Notes: generated by a model not told the origin, from the letters alone. A stretch of DNA of 14,383 bases from Lachnospiraceae bacterium UBA1778 (GCA_002315255.1 DCGM01000105.1:1-14383), one strand, 5' to 3'. Positions 1 through 7,759 are shown, numbered from the stretch's first letter. Numbers and translations are program-made.

Positions 1-176
1 GCGGCTAAAATCTCCATCCGGTTATTCGTGGTCTCTACGAATCCTTCGCTGTATTCGCGCTCGTGAAGCGTTCCGTTCGCATCGGTAAACTGAAGAACCG
101 CTCCATAGCCTCCCGGCCCCGGGTTTCCCGAGCACGCGCCGTCCGTGTAAAGCGTCACATTCAGACGTTCTTCCAT
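1..176 (-). CDS. rnhA: Ribonuclease HI, N-terminal part (cut by left edge)
   Basis: Reading leftward from an ATG at 174-176 gives 58 complete codons that match the N-terminus of bacterial RNase HI, the enzyme that cleaves the RNA strand of RNA:DNA hybrids (R-loops, primers). The first active-site segment TDGACSGNPGPGGYG is present, with the metal-binding Asp at residue 12. The second segment NNRMEILA carries the catalytic Glu at residue 55. The remaining catalytic residues lie beyond the window. A GGGAGG ribosome binding site at 181-186 fixes the start. The start lies inside the end of the upstream MutS-like gene (16-bp overlap, different frame), so the two are probably translationally coupled. 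A second reading frame covering 22-237 is open but is only a shadow of this gene. The family call is firm; whether the off-window part is intact cannot be seen. Confidence 0.93.
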   Translation of the reverse strand, partial: MEERLNVTLYTDGACSGNPGPGGYGAVLQFTDANGTLHEREYSEGFVETTNNRMEILA

Positions 177-1861
177 ACGCCCTCCCGGACAAAGTCTTCC
201 GCGGCGGCCTGTGCATCATTGACGACTTCGGCCTCATAGCCCATCACTTCGAGAAGCTTAATCGCGTTTCGGGATGTCGCGCGGCCCTTCTGGATGATAT
301 AGGAGAATGAAATCTCATCGTCAATAATATTTTCCGTGAAATGATAATTCTGATAATACTTCTCTAAAATCTGTGTAAGCTCAATATCATGCGTCGCAGC
401 GAAGGACATCGCGCCGGCTTCCGCGAGCTTCTTTAAAATCTGCGAAGAAGCGGCGATCCGTTCAACTGTGTTCGTGCCGCGGAGGACTTCGTCGACGAAA
501 CAAAGCACCGGCGTTTCGCCTTCAAGCGCATCCATAATACGCTTAATTGACCGGATTTCGACCATATAATAGCTTTCGCCGTTTTCGATCGAATCCGTCA
601 ATGCCATCGACGTATAAATCCGGAAGAACGGCGCAGAATAATGATGCGCATGAACCGTATTCACAGACTGTGCCAAAATAGCAGAAAGCGCCGTCATCTT
701 AATAAATGTCGATTTTCCAGAGGCGTTTGAACCGGTAATCAGTACCGGTCTGTCCGTTTCGATACAGTTCGCGACCGGTTCAGCGAGCAGCGGATGATAC
801 CCATCCACAAGGTTCAGTTTCTTTTCCTCTGATGCCTCCATATTGCAGTAAAACGGTATCGTCTGCCGATAAGAGCTGATCGCAATCATCGCTTCGAGGA
901 AACCAGCCGTCTCAAAGAGATGATAAATGCTCTCTTCGTTCTTTCCGACCAGCTTTACAAGATGGTTAAAGAAGAGGAAATCGAAGTGAGTGATCATCCG
1001 AAGATAATCGAGAAGCATCTGACCTAAATCGCTGCTTCCGCCGACTACATTGCCGGTCCCGAGAACTGCGGCATCACGCGAAAAACCGGATAAAGGCTTT
1101 AAGTAATCCTTAAGCTCCTTCACATATGGCTCAAGTTCAGCATCCTTATAAGACGTCAGCTTTTTCGCGCATTTCGTGAGATAAGAAACTGCGGCGATCG
1201 AAATATAATAAGGCTCAACCAGCTCTTTTTTCTTATAATAAGCGACAATATTCGCAACCACGCTGCAAATAATGATCATGATTCCCCAGATCGGTTCGAA
1301 GAATGCCAGCACGATACCGCCTGTTAAAATCGCGGGATATACGAGATGAATCCAGTTCGGGATACGCTTAATATTCTTAAAGTTCTCAAGGTACTGAACG
1401 AGCGAATACTTCTTCGTACGGCCCATTTCCAGAAAATCAGCCTGCATCGACTGGCGGGTGTTCGAATGGGTATCAAAGAACCGGATAAGGTTCTCACGCT
1501 CTACTAACTTCGACGTTTCCATCGCCGGCTCACGGAGAAGCTTATAGAGCGTTTCTTCGCCGGGAGATGAAAAAGTATGGTTCATATTGATGAAAATATC
1601 ATCCATCGAAAGATCATTCCAGGTGATATCATCGACTGAATACTCGCCCTCTTTATGGGTCTTCAGATAATATCCTTTAATCTTCTCAAGCTCTTCGGAG
1701 GTATAGGTTCGCTTCGACGGTCTGCCGTAGCTCGCGCGCACCTTCGTTTCCGCTTTCGTTCTGGCCATTTTTTTACTGATCAATGTAATCGCCGTTAAAA
1801 GCCCTAAAACTAATAATACGATTAAAACAATGATTCCGCCGTCGTTTCCTAAAGTTCCCAT
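161..1861 (-). CDS. Membrane-anchored MutS-like ATPase
   Basis: A 566-residue protein with a MutS-type ATPase domain at the C-terminus. The Walker A motif GSNASGKST is at residues 377-385, the MutS-style signature segment ESYYMVEI at about 429-436, Walker B LCFVDEVLRGT at 453-463, and the switch His in ATHD at 489-492. Before it, residues about 210-340 resemble the helical lever/core part of MutS. The mismatch-recognition and connector domains of MutS1 and the Smr nuclease of MutS2 are absent. There is a hydrophobic segment at residues 9-29 and a second hydrophobic stretch at about 172-208, enough for one hairpin, so the protein is probably membrane-bound. Start ATG at 1859-1861 is supported by AGAGG at 1868-1872. 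This compact membrane type is known in Firmicutes, usually annotated as a MutS family protein. Its role is unclear, and I would not assume mismatch repair. It is followed by rnhA with overlap. Confidence 0.88.
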   Translation of the reverse strand: MGTLGNDGGIIVLIVLLVLGLLTAITLISKKMARTKAETKVRASYGRPSKRTYTSEELEKIKGYYLKTHKEGEYSVDDITWNDLSMDDIFINMNHTFSSPGEETLYKLLREPAMETSKLVERENLIRFFDTHSNTRQSMQADFLEMGRTKKYSLVQYLENFKNIKRIPNWIHLVYPAILTGGIVLAFFEPIWGIMIIICSVVANIVAYYKKKELVEPYYISIAAVSYLTKCAKKLTSYKDAELEPYVKELKDYLKPLSGFSRDAAVLGTGNVVGGSSDLGQMLLDYLRMITHFDFLFFNHLVKLVGKNEESIYHLFETAGFLEAMIAISSYRQTIPFYCNMEASEEKKLNLVDGYHPLLAEPVANCIETDRPVLITGSNASGKSTFIKMTALSAILAQSVNTVHAHHYSAPFFRIYTSMALTDSIENGESYYMVEIRSIKRIMDALEGETPVLCFVDEVLRGTNTVERIAASSQILKKLAEAGAMSFAATHDIELTQILEKYYQNYHFTENIIDDEISFSYIIQKGRATSRNAIKLLEVMGYEAEVVNDAQAAAEDFVREGVWKNV

Positions 1862-1902
1862 CTGATACCTCTAAACATTCATTCACCTGATAAGGCTTTA
1901 TT

Positions 1903-1931
1903 ATCATATCATATAAATCCTTATATTACAA
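1903..1931 (-). promoter_or_regulatory. Candidate promoter of the mutS-like/rnhA operon
   Basis: On the minus strand a TTGTAA hexamer (1926-1931) is separated by 17 bp from TATGAT (1903-1908), a fair sigma-A type pair (4/6 and 5/6 matches). It lies in AT-rich sequence downstream of the terminator of the preceding operon, and about 40 nt before the start codon at 1861. It is assigned by pattern only. Confidence 0.5.
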
Positions 1932-1978
1932 TGAACCCGAGTAAAAAAGGGACGCAGAGCCACTCTCGGATTAAATGG

Positions 1979-2011
1979 AAAAAAAGAACGGAAGCTTTCA
2001 TGCTTCCGTTC
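1979..2011 (-). terminator. Intrinsic terminator of the rhamnoside operon
   Basis: A perfect 10-bp stem, GAACGGAAGC (1986-1995) pairing with GCTTCCGTTC (2002-2011), with a 6-nt loop. In the minus direction it is followed by a run of seven T (A at 1979-1985 on the plus strand). It lies about 110 bp past the rhamnosidase stop codon and separates this operon from the MutS-like gene. Confidence 0.9.
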
Positions 2012-2119
2012 TCAATATCATTTTTTAAAGAATTCATACTGTGCTTTTACACAGGTGACATCATCTTCACCTGATGTCCATCCTTTTTCCTTTCATAAAG
2101 GTTTCCTGAATGAGTCTAT
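2012..2119 (-). other. 3' untranslated stretch with interlocked inverted repeats
   Basis: This non-coding stretch lies between the rhamnosidase stop and its terminator. It holds two overlapping pairs of complementary arms. AGGTGA (2053-2058) pairs with TCACCT (2067-2072), and GACATCA (2057-2063) pairs with TGATGTC (2072-2078). The order of the arms is that of an H-type pseudoknot or of two alternative hairpins. No U-run follows, so it is not itself a terminator. I see no gene here. Confidence 0.4.
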
Positions 2120-4834
2120 TTACAGAACGCGCATCGTCTTTCCGGCGCCAATGATCTCTGCTTCTTTTCCCTTCAGGCATAGCTTCGCGGTCGTGTTCGC
2201 AGGAAGCGATACCTCGATTTCATATTGTCCGTCCGAAAGTTTCCTGAAGCCGCAGCTTACCGTTCCGTATACCGAATCATATTCTGTAGAGGCAAATGTA
2301 AAGTTTCCGCCAGGTTTCGGCTCGATCCGAAACTGGTTCTCTCCTTCAATATGAATTCCGCACATCTCCTGGAAGAGCCATTCGCACATTGCGCCCTTCG
2401 AGTAATGGTTTAACGATGCGATTCCGCCGCCTTTTCCATTATCGCAGGTAGGCCCGTCCCAATCCTCCCAGATCGAGGTCGCGCCGGCCTTCACCATAAA
2501 GAGCCAGCCCGGCTTCTCTTCGTTTTCCAGAAGCCGATACGCAAGCTCAAGGTCGATTTCCTCTAAAACATAAAGGATAAACGGTGTCGATAAGAAACCT
2601 GTCCCGACACGCCAATGATAATCATCCAATGCCTTCAGGAGCCGCTCCTTCGCATAAGCAGTCGCTTCTTCATCCAGAAGTTTAAAGTAGAGCGGGCGTA
2701 CAAGCTTCGCCTGCCGGTTCGTATCGAGTGTATGCCCCTTCGTTTTCACGAGCGCCTGATACGCATTTTTCGCGCCATCCCGATATTCCTGGAATAGGCT
2801 TAAATTCGCTTTAAAAAGGGGATTTTCGCGCCTTTCCAGCATCTCCTCGGTAACTTCTGCCATAAGAGACATCACATACGAAAGATACGCTGTAGACGTT
2901 TCTACATTAGAGGTCATGAAATCCTTCCATACCATCGCATGCACGTCTTTCGGCTCGGCCCACTCACCGTAATGCTGTCCCACATTATAAAGATATTTCT
3001 TTAAAGATTTATCGATTTCCGCTTTTTCTGAAATCATCGGCGCCCAATGCCCTGCTCTTCCGATCATATAATGCGCATATTTCTGCATCATATCGTAATA
3101 CTCTTCCAGAATTCCGAAATCCCCGTACTGCTTCCAAAGCGTATAAGGGATAATTACACCGGCATCGGCCCAACCGGTGGAGCCGTTCATCGGACGCATA
3201 TAAAAATCTGTCCCGCCCTCCGGTGCAATCTGCGGAAGCCTTCCGTCCGGTTTCTGCCAATCACGAAGATCATTCAGAAACTTCATGGCGATCGGCGCAT
3301 AATTTGTGAGCATCGTAGCGGTTTTACAGAAAAGCTGCGCGTCTCCGGTCCAGCCGTGACGCTCACGTGTCGGACAGTCGGTCGGAAGATCCGCATGATT
3401 ATTCCGTAAGGACCAGAGCGTATTCTCAACAAATCGGTTTAATAAAAGATTCGAGCTGTCAAAGCGGATCGTTTCCTCTAAATCGGAAGAGACCGCTACT
3501 GCTTCAAAATCAGACGGATGAAGCCGGAAACCGTCGCCTTTAGTTCTATCTTTCCCTTCAGTTCTAACTTTCCCTTCAGTCCTATCTTCGCCTTCGCCTT
3601 CATATTCACCCAGGGAATCCGCCAAATCGCCTGTAACCTCTACTAACTGATACCCGAAAATAGCGAAGCGGGTTTTATAATCATTGGCGCCGGCTTTACA
3701 GGTATATTCGACCTTCTGGAGCGGCGTGACCAGATCTTTCCGGACGCATTGGATATTATGCTGGGTAAACTCTCCCTCGGAATCCAGTTTTTCGCCGAAC
3801 CGGAGGATCAGTTTTTCTCCTTCCCGTGCATCTTTAATATGAAATTCAATGATTCCGGCGATATTCTGTCCGAAATCTAAAACTTTCTTTCCGCTGGGCG
3901 TGATAATCAGTTTCGGGTTAATGATATGCTGTTTCTCGATCAGTGAAACATTGTTCGACGCAGACGGAATCACAGCGCATTCCGTGATTTTTGCAGGAGA
4001 AAGTCTCGGATTTTTGTCATTAAAACGGGCATCATAAATCTCGCCGTCTTTATTGTCGGCGAAGCGGATCGGCGTCTCATTGTGCCACATAAACGAATCG
4101 TCAGAAAGAATCGTCTCCCGATGGCCATCTTCATAATCAATCTCGATCTGAACATATAATTTAGTCTGTGAGCCATAAAAGTTCTTTATCGCCCATGAAC
4201 CGACAGAGCCGCGATACCAGCCGTCCGCCAATAAAAACGAGAGTTGATTCGTGCCGTTTTGAAGGAGTTCTTTAATATCGGCAGTCTGATACTGGATCCG
4301 CTTCCGATAATCGGTAATGCCGGGCGCTAAGAAAAAATCACAGATACGATGACCGTTTAATGTTCCTTCATATACACCGCAGGCTGTCATATAAGCGCGC
4401 GCCTTTCGGACTGTCGAAACATCCTTTATTTCAAATGCTTTTAAAAAACAGTCTGCCGGATAGCGGTTTCTTTTATGGACTTTATAATCCCCTGAAATCC
4501 ATTTTGCTTTCCAGTCTTCTTTTTCTAAAAGCCCCATCTCGAAAAACGCTTGTTCGCTCGGAGCGCCTTCGTTACCGTTCTCGTCCCAAAGAATCACCTT
4601 CCAGGAAATCCGATCGCGGCTTTTTAGTTTTTCGCCCGCATAAAGGATATGCGTCATCGAAGAAGAGCTTACTTTTCCGCTGTCCCATACAGTTTTCCCG
4701 TCAAAATCCGTACAGATGATCCGATAGGCGCTTTGCGTGACCCCTTCCATGCAGTTCCACGAAAAGGCCGGTCGTCTAATATCGATTCCGACAGGATTAT
4801 TCAGATAATTCGTTCGTAACCGTATCGCTCTCAT
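2120..4834 (-). CDS. Alpha-L-rhamnosidase, glycoside hydrolase family 78
   Basis: A 904-residue enzyme that removes terminal alpha-L-rhamnose from glycosides or pectic oligosaccharides with inversion. Order of parts: an Ig/fibronectin-like N-terminal domain (about 1-105), beta-sandwich domains typical of GH78 (about 108-400), an (alpha/alpha)6 barrel (about 445-800), and a C-terminal beta domain (about 805-904). The catalytic segment TDCPTRERHGWTGDAQ (485-500) places D486, E491 and D498 with the same spacing as the Asp/Glu/Asp set I recall for Bacillus RhaB. E491 is the likely general acid, and E790 in GATSIWEDWDG the likely base. There is no signal peptide, so the enzyme is cytoplasmic and fits the adjacent importer. 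The gene overlaps the symporter gene by 38 bp. GGAGGA at 4840-4845 supports the start. Residues 418-435 form an 18-bp-period repeat linker between the beta-sandwich and catalytic domains. Exact substrate cannot be read from the sequence. Confidence 0.94.
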   Translation of the reverse strand: MRAIRLRTNYLNNPVGIDIRRPAFSWNCMEGVTQSAYRIICTDFDGKTVWDSGKVSSSSMTHILYAGEKLKSRDRISWKVILWDENGNEGAPSEQAFFEMGLLEKEDWKAKWISGDYKVHKRNRYPADCFLKAFEIKDVSTVRKARAYMTACGVYEGTLNGHRICDFFLAPGITDYRKRIQYQTADIKELLQNGTNQLSFLLADGWYRGSVGSWAIKNFYGSQTKLYVQIEIDYEDGHRETILSDDSFMWHNETPIRFADNKDGEIYDARFNDKNPRLSPAKITECAVIPSASNNVSLIEKQHIINPKLIITPSGKKVLDFGQNIAGIIEFHIKDAREGEKLILRFGEKLDSEGEFTQHNIQCVRKDLVTPLQKVEYTCKAGANDYKTRFAIFGYQLVEVTGDLADSLGEYEGEGEDRTEGKVRTEGKDRTKGDGFRLHPSDFEAVAVSSDLEETIRFDSSNLLLNRFVENTLWSLRNNHADLPTDCPTRERHGWTGDAQLFCKTATMLTNYAPIAMKFLNDLRDWQKPDGRLPQIAPEGGTDFYMRPMNGSTGWADAGVIIPYTLWKQYGDFGILEEYYDMMQKYAHYMIGRAGHWAPMISEKAEIDKSLKKYLYNVGQHYGEWAEPKDVHAMVWKDFMTSNVETSTAYLSYVMSLMAEVTEEMLERRENPLFKANLSLFQEYRDGAKNAYQALVKTKGHTLDTNRQAKLVRPLYFKLLDEEATAYAKERLLKALDDYHWRVGTGFLSTPFILYVLEEIDLELAYRLLENEEKPGWLFMVKAGATSIWEDWDGPTCDNGKGGGIASLNHYSKGAMCEWLFQEMCGIHIEGENQFRIEPKPGGNFTFASTEYDSVYGTVSCGFRKLSDGQYEIEVSLPANTTAKLCLKGKEAEIIGAGKTMRVL
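3530..3583 (-). repeat. In-frame 18-bp tandem repeat within the rhamnosidase gene
   Basis: Three 18-bp units encode RTEGKV, RTEGKD and RTKGDG (residues 418-435). The first two differ at only two bases (AGGACTGAAGGGAAAGTT versus AGAACTGAAGGGAAAGAT) and the third is more diverged. Just before it, GAAGGC is also repeated. Because the unit is a multiple of three, gain or loss of copies keeps the frame. It sits in an inter-domain linker, where length changes should be tolerated. Confidence 0.85.
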
Positions 4835-6374
4835 TCGCTTCCTCCGCTTCCTTTTTCTCGATAATCTCCGCTTCCTTTTTCTCGATAATCCCCGCTTCCT
4901 TTCCCTCGAATATCTCCGCTTCCTTTCTCGCTTTGATTTCCGCCTGCTCCTTATCGATCACCTTCTCTACGTTCAACCGCGACAGAAGCAATGCCATTAC
5001 GATACCGGTGATAAACTCAAGTCCGACAAAGAAGAAGGTAAAAACGCTCTTCGTCGCGTCATTCTGCGTTACCGCGATCGTTTCGCCAGTAATGCTGTCA
5101 AAAACAGGCGCCACATACCCGCTCTTTGAAATCGCAAAGTTAAAAATGCCGGTTGACAAGCCCATTGACACGGTAAGAATAATCGTATAGATCGACATCG
5201 CGGTACCGTCGCATCGGAAGCCTGATTTCCATTCGAGGTGGTCGAGAACATCGGCGAAGAGCGCCATAAAAACATATGCGCACGGAAGTCCGCCGACATT
5301 TTTGATAAACTGTCCGATCAGGACGACCACCATATTCGTCGGGAAAAGGAAACAGATAAGAGAGCCGATCGAATATAAGATAAAACCGGCTACCGTCACA
5401 TTTTTCTTACCGATCTTCTTCGCGATCGGCCAGACTAAGAAAATTCCAAGTCCCATCGGGATACCGCCGAGTACAGAAACCAGCGTCTGCGTTATACCGT
5501 CGTTATAGGTGCCTAAAACATAATTGCAATAATAGATCAGCGCGGTATTTTTCAGAAGCGAGCCGACCTGATAGATTAAAAAGTAACCGAAGATAATCAG
5601 ACAGTATTTGTCTGTAAATATGACTTTAAGCTGTTTTAAAAAGCTGACCTTTTCTTCCTTCTGGATTCCGATATTTTCCTCGGTTACCCGTTCCTTCGTG
5701 AAATAATATTCGAGAATAATCAGCGGAAAAGCAGCGATGGAAAGGATGCTCATCATCTGGATCCACGCAGATTTATCGACACCGATATTCGGCATGATCA
5801 CCATCGGGAATAAAAGCGCCACCACAATTCCGGTCACCATGATTGTCGAAATATTATTGAACACAGAAAGAATACCTCGTCTTTCCGTATTTCTCGTAGA
5901 AAGCGGAACCATCAGGTTGTGGCTCATGTTATAGATCGTGAAGGCAATCGAATAGTAAAGGTTATAAGAGAACATTACCCAGATTACAGTAACGGTCTCG
6001 TTTCCGGTCGGAACTACGAATAAAAGGATTCCGGAAACCAGAACCAGTACGGCTGAAAACAGAATCCACGGCCGCGCTTTACCCTGCTTCGATTTCGTCC
6101 GGTCAATGATATATCCCATAATCACATTTGTGATCGCATCAATGATTTTCGAAACGATCGGGAATATCATTAAAAAGACGCCGCCCCAGACACTCGTCAG
6201 ATTTAAAACATCCGTATAATAAACATTCAGATAGGACGCGATAACCGCATTCAGTAAGAGCGCTCCTGCAGGGCCCACCAGATAGCCGAACCACTTTTCA
6301 GATTTCGTTACGTTTTCTCCCTTCACGACGCTGTTAAAAATCGGGGAGTCTAATAATCTTTTTGTCTTCGCCAT
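4797..6374 (-). CDS. GPH-family (MelB/XynP-like) sugar:cation symporter
   Basis: A 525-residue major-facilitator transporter with about twelve hydrophobic segments between residues 27 and 468. The GPH family signature is clear at residues 75-104 (KIIDAITNVIMG, then DRTKSKQGKARPWI). These proteins import glycosides, pentosides or hexuronides with a cation. Here the likely cargo is a rhamnoside, because the rhamnosidase gene follows with overlap. The frame is open to 6548, but I choose ATG at 6372-6374: GGAG at 6380-6383 stands 5 nt before it, the family starts at this point, and the longer version would run through the divergent promoter. The Asp that often follows four residues after the first signature Asp is Asn83 here. 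The C-terminus (475-515) is a Glu/Lys-rich tail of repeated KEAEIIEK units, unusual for the family. Confidence 0.92.
   Translation of the reverse strand: MAKTKRLLDSPIFNSVVKGENVTKSEKWFGYLVGPAGALLLNAVIASYLNVYYTDVLNLTSVWGGVFLMIFPIVSKIIDAITNVIMGYIIDRTKSKQGKARPWILFSAVLVLVSGILLFVVPTGNETVTVIWVMFSYNLYYSIAFTIYNMSHNLMVPLSTRNTERRGILSVFNNISTIMVTGIVVALLFPMVIMPNIGVDKSAWIQMMSILSIAAFPLIILEYYFTKERVTEENIGIQKEEKVSFLKQLKVIFTDKYCLIIFGYFLIYQVGSLLKNTALIYYCNYVLGTYNDGITQTLVSVLGGIPMGLGIFLVWPIAKKIGKKNVTVAGFILYSIGSLICFLFPTNMVVVLIGQFIKNVGGLPCAYVFMALFADVLDHLEWKSGFRCDGTAMSIYTIILTVSMGLSTGIFNFAISKSGYVAPVFDSITGETIAVTQNDATKSVFTFFFVGLEFITGIVMALLLSRLNVEKVIDKEQAEIKARKEAEIFEGKEAGIIEKKEAEIIEKKEAEEANESDTVTNELSE
4830..4925 (-). repeat. 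In-frame 24-bp tandem repeat at the symporter C-terminus
   Basis: Four units of 24 bp encode KEAEIFEG, KEAGIIEK, KEAEIIEK and KEAEEANE (residues 484-515). The two middle units are nearly identical at the DNA level. The product is a charged, probably helical cytoplasmic tail. The last unit contains both the ribosome binding site (GGAGGA, 4840-4845) and the ATG (4832-4834) of the rhamnosidase, so the repeat also forms the translation start of the next gene. Confidence 0.88.
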
Positions 6375-6483
6375 ACTTTCTCCGTTCCTGTGTTCTGGAA
6401 CACATTCTCTCATAAAAAGTTTTCGCTTCGAAATGCGCCAGAGATCACATTGTTTTCCTAATACCATATTACTGATATCTTCC
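6375..6483 (-). promoter_or_regulatory. Leader and candidate promoter/operators of the symporter gene
   Basis: On the minus strand an extended -10-like element TGGTATTAG (6458-6466) has only a poorly spaced -35 (TTGAAG at 6483-6488, 19 bp away), as expected for an activator-dependent promoter. Two perfect inverted repeats lie downstream. TTTCG-3 nt-CGAAA is at 6421-6433. TGTGTTC-TG-GAACACA is at 6389-6404, just before the ribosome binding site. Either could be an operator or an RNA hairpin. The promoter itself is a weak call; the inverted repeats are seen directly. Confidence 0.35.
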
Positions 6484-6492
6484 TTCAAATTC

Positions 6493-6521
6493 TTGTAATA
6501 TTGTTTGATAAATGATATTAT
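6493..6521 (+). promoter_or_regulatory. Candidate promoter of the AraC-type regulator gene
   Basis: TTGTAA (6493-6498), a 17-bp spacer and TATTAT (6516-6521) form a reasonable sigma-A promoter. Its predicted transcription start, near 6528, lies after the ATG at 6512 and before the ATG at 6554. This is an argument for the shorter form of the regulator. Confidence 0.55.
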
Positions 6522-6553
6522 TGTTTTATCTCTTTCAGAAAGAAGCACTCTAT

Positions 6554-7759
6554 ATGGATTTCGATATCACTTATATCACACGGAAAATCTGTGATATGTC
6601 GGGAGTTCCTATTCGCCTTTATAGCGGAACTGATTTGATTACTTTTCAGAGCATTGTCCCGCTAAAATATGATCCGTTTTTACTGTATCAGGAGCAGGTT
6701 TTCAAAAGCGGCCAGCCGATCGGGTATTTACTGACGAAGGAATTTGATTATTACTGTTATCTTCGTCTTCCGAACGAGCAATTACTGGTTATCGGGCCGT
6801 CGCGCCAGAATGATTTTACAGAATCGGAAATCCATTCTCTCGCCTGTTCCTTATGCATTCCGGATGATGATTTTGAAACATTTCAGCAGGGAATCCGGTC
6901 AATCATTCATATGCCTTTAGACAGTCTTCTTCAGATTCTGTCGACGATTCATTATGTGATCAATCACGAGAAGATTGAACTCGAGGATATAAAGATCCTT
7001 CAGTCTGCTCAGGAAAAAATTATGGATGATTTTAACAATGAATATGTAGAATCCAGGATTTTCCCGACTGATACGGTCGAACATTCCGATCGTTTGAAAG
7101 CATTTCAGGTCGAACAGTTAATATGTGATTATATCCGTCACGGCGATGTCGCAGGCTTATTAACATGGTGCGAAACCGCCCCCTCTTTAAGGACCTCCGT
7201 CCTTTCAAAGGATTATCTTCGTCACTTAAAGAATACATTCATTGTCGCTGCCACGCTCTTCTCCAGGGCTTCGGTCCGTGGCGGAATGGATGTGGAGGAT
7301 TCGATCAGTCTGAGCGACAGTTATATTAAAAAGTGTGAAGAAATCTATAGCCCGCGGGAAATCACCGAGCTTCAGTTTCATATGGCTCGCACTTTCGCAG
7401 AAAAGGTTGAAAAAATCCGTTTGGAACGGATTGATTCAGATCTTAAAAGAAAAGTCTATTTATATGTTCAGAAAAATATCTCTTCTCCGATCCGTTCAGA
7501 GGACATAGCAGAGGCGCTCTATATGAGCCGAAGCTATCTTTCGACACTCTTTAAGAAAACGACCGGAATCAATTTAAATGATTATATTCATATCATTAAG
7601 ATCTCAGAAGCGAAGCATTTACTCGCTTTTTCCGATAAAAACGCACTGATGATCAGTCATTATTTAGGCTATTCCTCGCAGTCTTATTTTTCAAATATCT
7701 TTAAAAAATATGCCGGTCTGACGCCGAAAGAATTCCAGAATCAAGTTCAGAATAAATGA
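6554..7759 (+). CDS. AraC/XylS-type transcriptional regulator
   Basis: A 401-residue protein whose C-terminal 100 residues (about 298-395) form the AraC double helix-turn-helix DNA-binding domain. The first helix-turn-helix is around IRSEDIAEALYMSRSYLSTLFKK and the second around ISHYLGYSSQSYFSNIFKK, followed by the typical GLTPKEF ending. The N-terminal 290 residues match no sensor domain I can name; no membrane segment is seen. The frame opens at 6512, but that ATG has no ribosome binding site and lies upstream of the predicted transcript start. ATG 6554 has a weak purine run AGAAAGAAG before it. It is the only plus-strand gene in the window and is divergent from the symporter/rhamnosidase operon. 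It is therefore the probable activator of rhamnoside use, with a rhamnoside or rhamnose-derived inducer (inference). Confidence 0.92.
   Translation: MDFDITYITRKICDMSGVPIRLYSGTDLITFQSIVPLKYDPFLLYQEQVFKSGQPIGYLLTKEFDYYCYLRLPNEQLLVIGPSRQNDFTESEIHSLACSLCIPDDDFETFQQGIRSIIHMPLDSLLQILSTIHYVINHEKIELEDIKILQSAQEKIMDDFNNEYVESRIFPTDTVEHSDRLKAFQVEQLICDYIRHGDVAGLLTWCETAPSLRTSVLSKDYLRHLKNTFIVAATLFSRASVRGGMDVEDSISLSDSYIKKCEEIYSPREITELQFHMARTFAEKVEKIRLERIDSDLKRKVYLYVQKNISSPIRSEDIAEALYMSRSYLSTLFKKTTGINLNDYIHIIKISEAKHLLAFSDKNALMISHYLGYSSQSYFSNIFKKYAGLTPKEFQNQVQNK

Noticed and set aside
22..237. 71-residue minus-strand reading frame spanning rnhA and the end of the MutS-like gene
   Set aside because: It is a shifted frame of the RNase HI coding sequence and has no family features; the rnhA frame has clear motifs and a ribosome binding site.
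1937..1967. CCGAG...CTCGG inverted repeat as a terminator
   Set aside because: It has only a 5-bp stem with a loop of more than 20 nt; the strong hairpin at 1979-2011 already explains termination.
3047..3409. 120-residue plus-strand reading frame opposite the rhamnosidase gene
   Set aside because: It is antisense to the catalytic domain and its composition gives no sign of a real protein.
6375..6548. N-terminal extension of the symporter to 6548
   Set aside because: The extra residues are not typical of the family and run through the divergent promoter; a ribosome binding site supports ATG 6374.
6512..6553. Longer form of the AraC-type regulator starting at ATG 6512
   Set aside because: This ATG has no ribosome binding site and lies upstream of the likely transcription start, overlapping the -10 region.
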